DNA of 7,324 bases from the NCBI GenBank assembly GCA_023265355.1, contig JAHFTZ010000108.1:1-7324 (forward strand), given 5' to 3'. The translations under genes and the position numbers were made by a program. Below, piece by piece: positions 5,949 through 7,324 of this stretch. How positions within the stretch are numbered: position 1 is the stretch's first letter; every line of letters begins with the position of its first letter. Below the pieces are notes generated by a model that searched no databases, had not been told where the DNA came from, and saw only the letters and a program-made list of their open reading frames with translations. Origin of the DNA: Terriglobus sp. Its GTDB lineage: Bacteria; Acidobacteriota; Terriglobia; Terriglobales; Acidobacteriaceae.

Positions 5949-6620
5949 GTGAAACTGCATCCAATCGTATTTTTGAAGAAGTCGAGCCTGGTGATCATGG
6001 CGACGATGAAGCCGCTGGGCATCTGGGGGCTGGCTGGGCTGGCCTTCGTGGACTCCGCCCTGATTCCTCTGCCGACGTCGATGGATGGCACGGTATTGAT
6101 CTATGTGCAGGGAAACCATGGCCGGTTTGTCCTGTACTGCTTCGTCGCGGCGCTGGCCTCGTCTATCGGCAGCCTGGTGCCTTACTTTGTAGGCCGCGCG
6201 GGCGGAGAGCTCTTTCTGCTGAAGCGCATCAACCGCCAGAGGTATGAGCGGATGCGCGACCGGTTTGAAAAGCAGGAGTTCCTGGCGATCATGATCCCTG
6301 CGATGTTGCCTCCGCCGACACCGATCAAGCTCTTTGAGTTTGCAGCGGGTGTCTTTGAGATGAAGCCGCTGCCCTTTGCAACGGCGATCTTTCTTGGGAA
6401 GCTGATCCAGTTTCTGGTGTGTTCGATCCTCTTCCTCACCTTTGGCCCGGCCCTCCTGCGGGAGTTCCGTCATGGCCTGCACGAGCATGCCGCGGTGATG
6501 TGGACGGTGGCGGGGGTGCTGCTGGTGGCGCTGACTGTGTGGATTGTGCGGAAGCTGTTTTCCGGGAAAAGCGAGATGGCATTCCCGGTGGAAGACTCCG
6601 TGGAGCATCCAAAGCGCTAG
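5949..6620 (+). CDS. DedA/VTT-domain membrane protein (YqaA-like)
   Basis: This is a 223-residue inner-membrane protein of the DedA/SNARE-associated (VTT) family, whose members include lipid-carrier flippases and proteins needed for envelope homeostasis. Hydrophobic stretches lie at about 23-52, 60-82, 111-135 (re-entrant type), 141-166 and 180-200. The family pattern is visible as ALASSIGSLVPYFVGRAGG (68-86), followed by the cytoplasmic RYERMRDRFEKQEF, then PAMLPPPTPIKLFEFAAG (117-134) and LGKLIQF. The first membrane segment carries D35 followed by IPLP, an acidic residue common in the family. The start is uncertain: the GTG at 5949 gives the length shown, while the ATG at 5997 would still keep all hydrophobic segments; neither has a good ribosome binding site. 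A TAGAAT hexamer (5918-5923) at the end of the upstream gene might be a -10, but co-transcription with the molybdopterin gene (20-base gap) is simpler. The substrate is unknown. Confidence 0.85.
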   Translation: MKLHPIVFLKKSSLVIMATMKPLGIWGLAGLAFVDSALIPLPTSMDGTVLIYVQGNHGRFVLYCFVAALASSIGSLVPYFVGRAGGELFLLKRINRQRYERMRDRFEKQEFLAIMIPAMLPPPTPIKLFEFAAGVFEMKPLPFATAIFLGKLIQFLVCSILFLTFGPALLREFRHGLHEHAAVMWTVAGVLLVALTVWIVRKLFSGKSEMAFPVEDSVEHPKR

Positions 6621-6664
6621 CTTCTGGGTATAGGTGAGCGCATCTCCAACCCAAGTGTCTCGGC

Positions 6665-6722
6665 AACCAAAACAGCATCGTGAGATCTCCACTGCGGACT
6701 CTCTCACGATGCTGTTTTGGTT
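6665..6722. terminator. Bidirectional terminator with a perfect 21-bp stem
   Basis: Bases 6665-6685 and 6702-6722 are exact inverse complements, with a 16-base loop between them. The outer arms are A-rich on the left (AACCAAAAC) and T-rich on the right (GTTTTGGTTTT), so either strand's transcript ends in a stem plus U-rich run. It lies between the convergent DedA-like and Ig-repeat genes, 44 bases past the first stop and 13 bases past the second, and would serve both. Confidence 0.85.
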
Positions 6723-6735
6723 TTGTGTGGCTTGC

Positions 6736-7324
6736 TTAGTCAACGGTAAGCGAGACGGGGATACTGTGCGTTGTTGTGCCAGCGGTAGCGTTAATCATGA
6801 CTTGCGTGGTGACTGGCATTGCAGGCGGCGTTGCGGGGTGCGAGGAACCGTCGCAACCGAGGATTCCGAACGACAGGAACGACATCGCGATCACGAACGC
6901 TACTCCACGAAGACCCGCGGAGCGGCGGCGAAGACCGACGAGGGCGAGCAGACCGAGGGGACCGGCAAAGGCCAGAGCGATTCCGGAGAGGGGGCTCCTT
7001 CCATTGCGGTGCGGCGCTGCGATGGAGGCTTGATTGGCAACCGTGGTGATGGTGACCATGTCCGTCGTTGCCGCAGTTCCGGAGATGTTGACGCTGGCAG
7101 GGTTGAAGGCGCAGCTATCGCCTGCGGGTAGACCCGAGCACGAGAGCTTGACCGGGCCGCTAAAGCCATTCGTTCCCGCCAGAGAGAGGCTGAGCGTAGC
7201 GCTTTGACCACCCGTCACCGTAACGGTGGGTGCAGCAGAGGTCAGAGAGAAGTCTCCGCTGCCTGCTGGCGGAGCCGCCACGGCGATCGAACCGAAGAGA
7301 CCGCCCTTGGTGCCATTCACGCCC
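6736..7324 (-). CDS. Ig-like-repeat surface protein, C-terminal fragment (5' end outside window)
   Basis: The open frame runs past the right edge; the GTG at 7320 is simply an internal valine codon. About 195 residues are visible. A bacterial Ig-like repeat (about 24-93) shows the typical TVTVTGGQSATLSLSL, then NGFSGPVKLSCSGLPAGDSC with two cysteines likely to pair, then AFNPASVNISG. Residues 111-130 are a hydrophobic helix, followed by RRR, a second hydrophobic helix (about 138-155), and a lipobox-like ILGC (153-156). The last 23 residues (TQVMINATAGTTTHSIPVSLTVD) resemble the closing strands of the same Ig-like repeat. Large proteins of this kind are, from memory, abundant in Acidobacteria and are thought to be exported adhesins or envelope proteins. 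The function of this one is unknown. It is convergent with the DedA-like gene and shares its terminator. Confidence 0.82.
   Translation of the reverse strand, partial: GVNGTKGGLFGSIAVAAPPAGSGDFSLTSAAPTVTVTGGQSATLSLSLAGTNGFSGPVKLSCSGLPAGDSCAFNPASVNISGTAATTDMVTITTVANQASIAAPHRNGRSPLSGIALAFAGPLGLLALVGLRRRSAGLRGVAFVIAMSFLSFGILGCDGSSHPATPPAMPVTTQVMINATAGTTTHSIPVSLTVD

Noticed and set aside
5478..6743. 421-codon minus-strand open frame opposite the molybdopterin and DedA-like genes
   Set aside because: Same cause. The translation is low-complexity (RHHRR, RRRQRR) with no family pattern, and it also runs through the two-way terminator.
1..7324. tRNA, rRNA, CRISPR, insertion sequence, or toxin-antitoxin or defence operon
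   Set aside because: Reading both strands showed no cloverleaf, repeat array, transposase motif or paired small genes typical of these. Only the Imm-like gene hints at defence.

Overview
The window is chromosomal DNA from a GC-rich bacterium. It is most likely an acidobacterium of the Terriglobia type (Terriglobus/Edaphobacter/Granulicella-like). That placement rests on remembered family resemblances: a proline-rich TonB protein directly upstream of miaA, a glycine-zipper lipoprotein, and an Ig-repeat surface protein whose end carries two membrane segments. No rRNA or other taxonomic marker is present, so it is an inference. Spot counts give about 68% GC in pyrC and miaA, against about 52% in the small gene near position 3000.

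Layout from left to right. (1) The 3' end of pyrB (aspartate carbamoyltransferase) overlaps pyrC (dihydroorotase) by 4 bases; these are consecutive steps of de novo pyrimidine synthesis. (2) After a 138-base gap with a hairpin comes a lipoprotein gene with a good ribosome binding site, closed by a strong TTCG-loop terminator. (3) A roughly 300-base gap holds that terminator and a second, perfect 12-bp hairpin. It is followed by a small two-membrane-segment protein that resembles the superinfection-immunity (T4 Imm-like) family. (4) Convergent to it lies a tight minus-strand operon: TonB-like energy transducer, then a 49-residue membrane protein (1-base gap), then miaA (tRNA dimethylallyltransferase; 4-base overlap if the GTG start is used). 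(5) A 100-base divergent promoter region separates that operon from a plus-strand pair, a MogA/MoaB-type molybdopterin protein and a DedA/VTT membrane protein. The molybdopterin gene appears to be leaderless. (6) A perfect 21-bp inverted repeat serves as a two-way terminator between the DedA-like gene and the C-terminal end of a minus-strand Ig-repeat surface protein, which runs off the right edge.

Most of the window is ordinary housekeeping. No mobile element, CRISPR array, tRNA or toxin-antitoxin pair was seen. The points most worth a second look are the isolated Imm-like small protein, the 49-residue microprotein coupled to miaA, the membrane hairpin that seems to interrupt the last Ig-like repeat, and the leaderless promoter arrangement.
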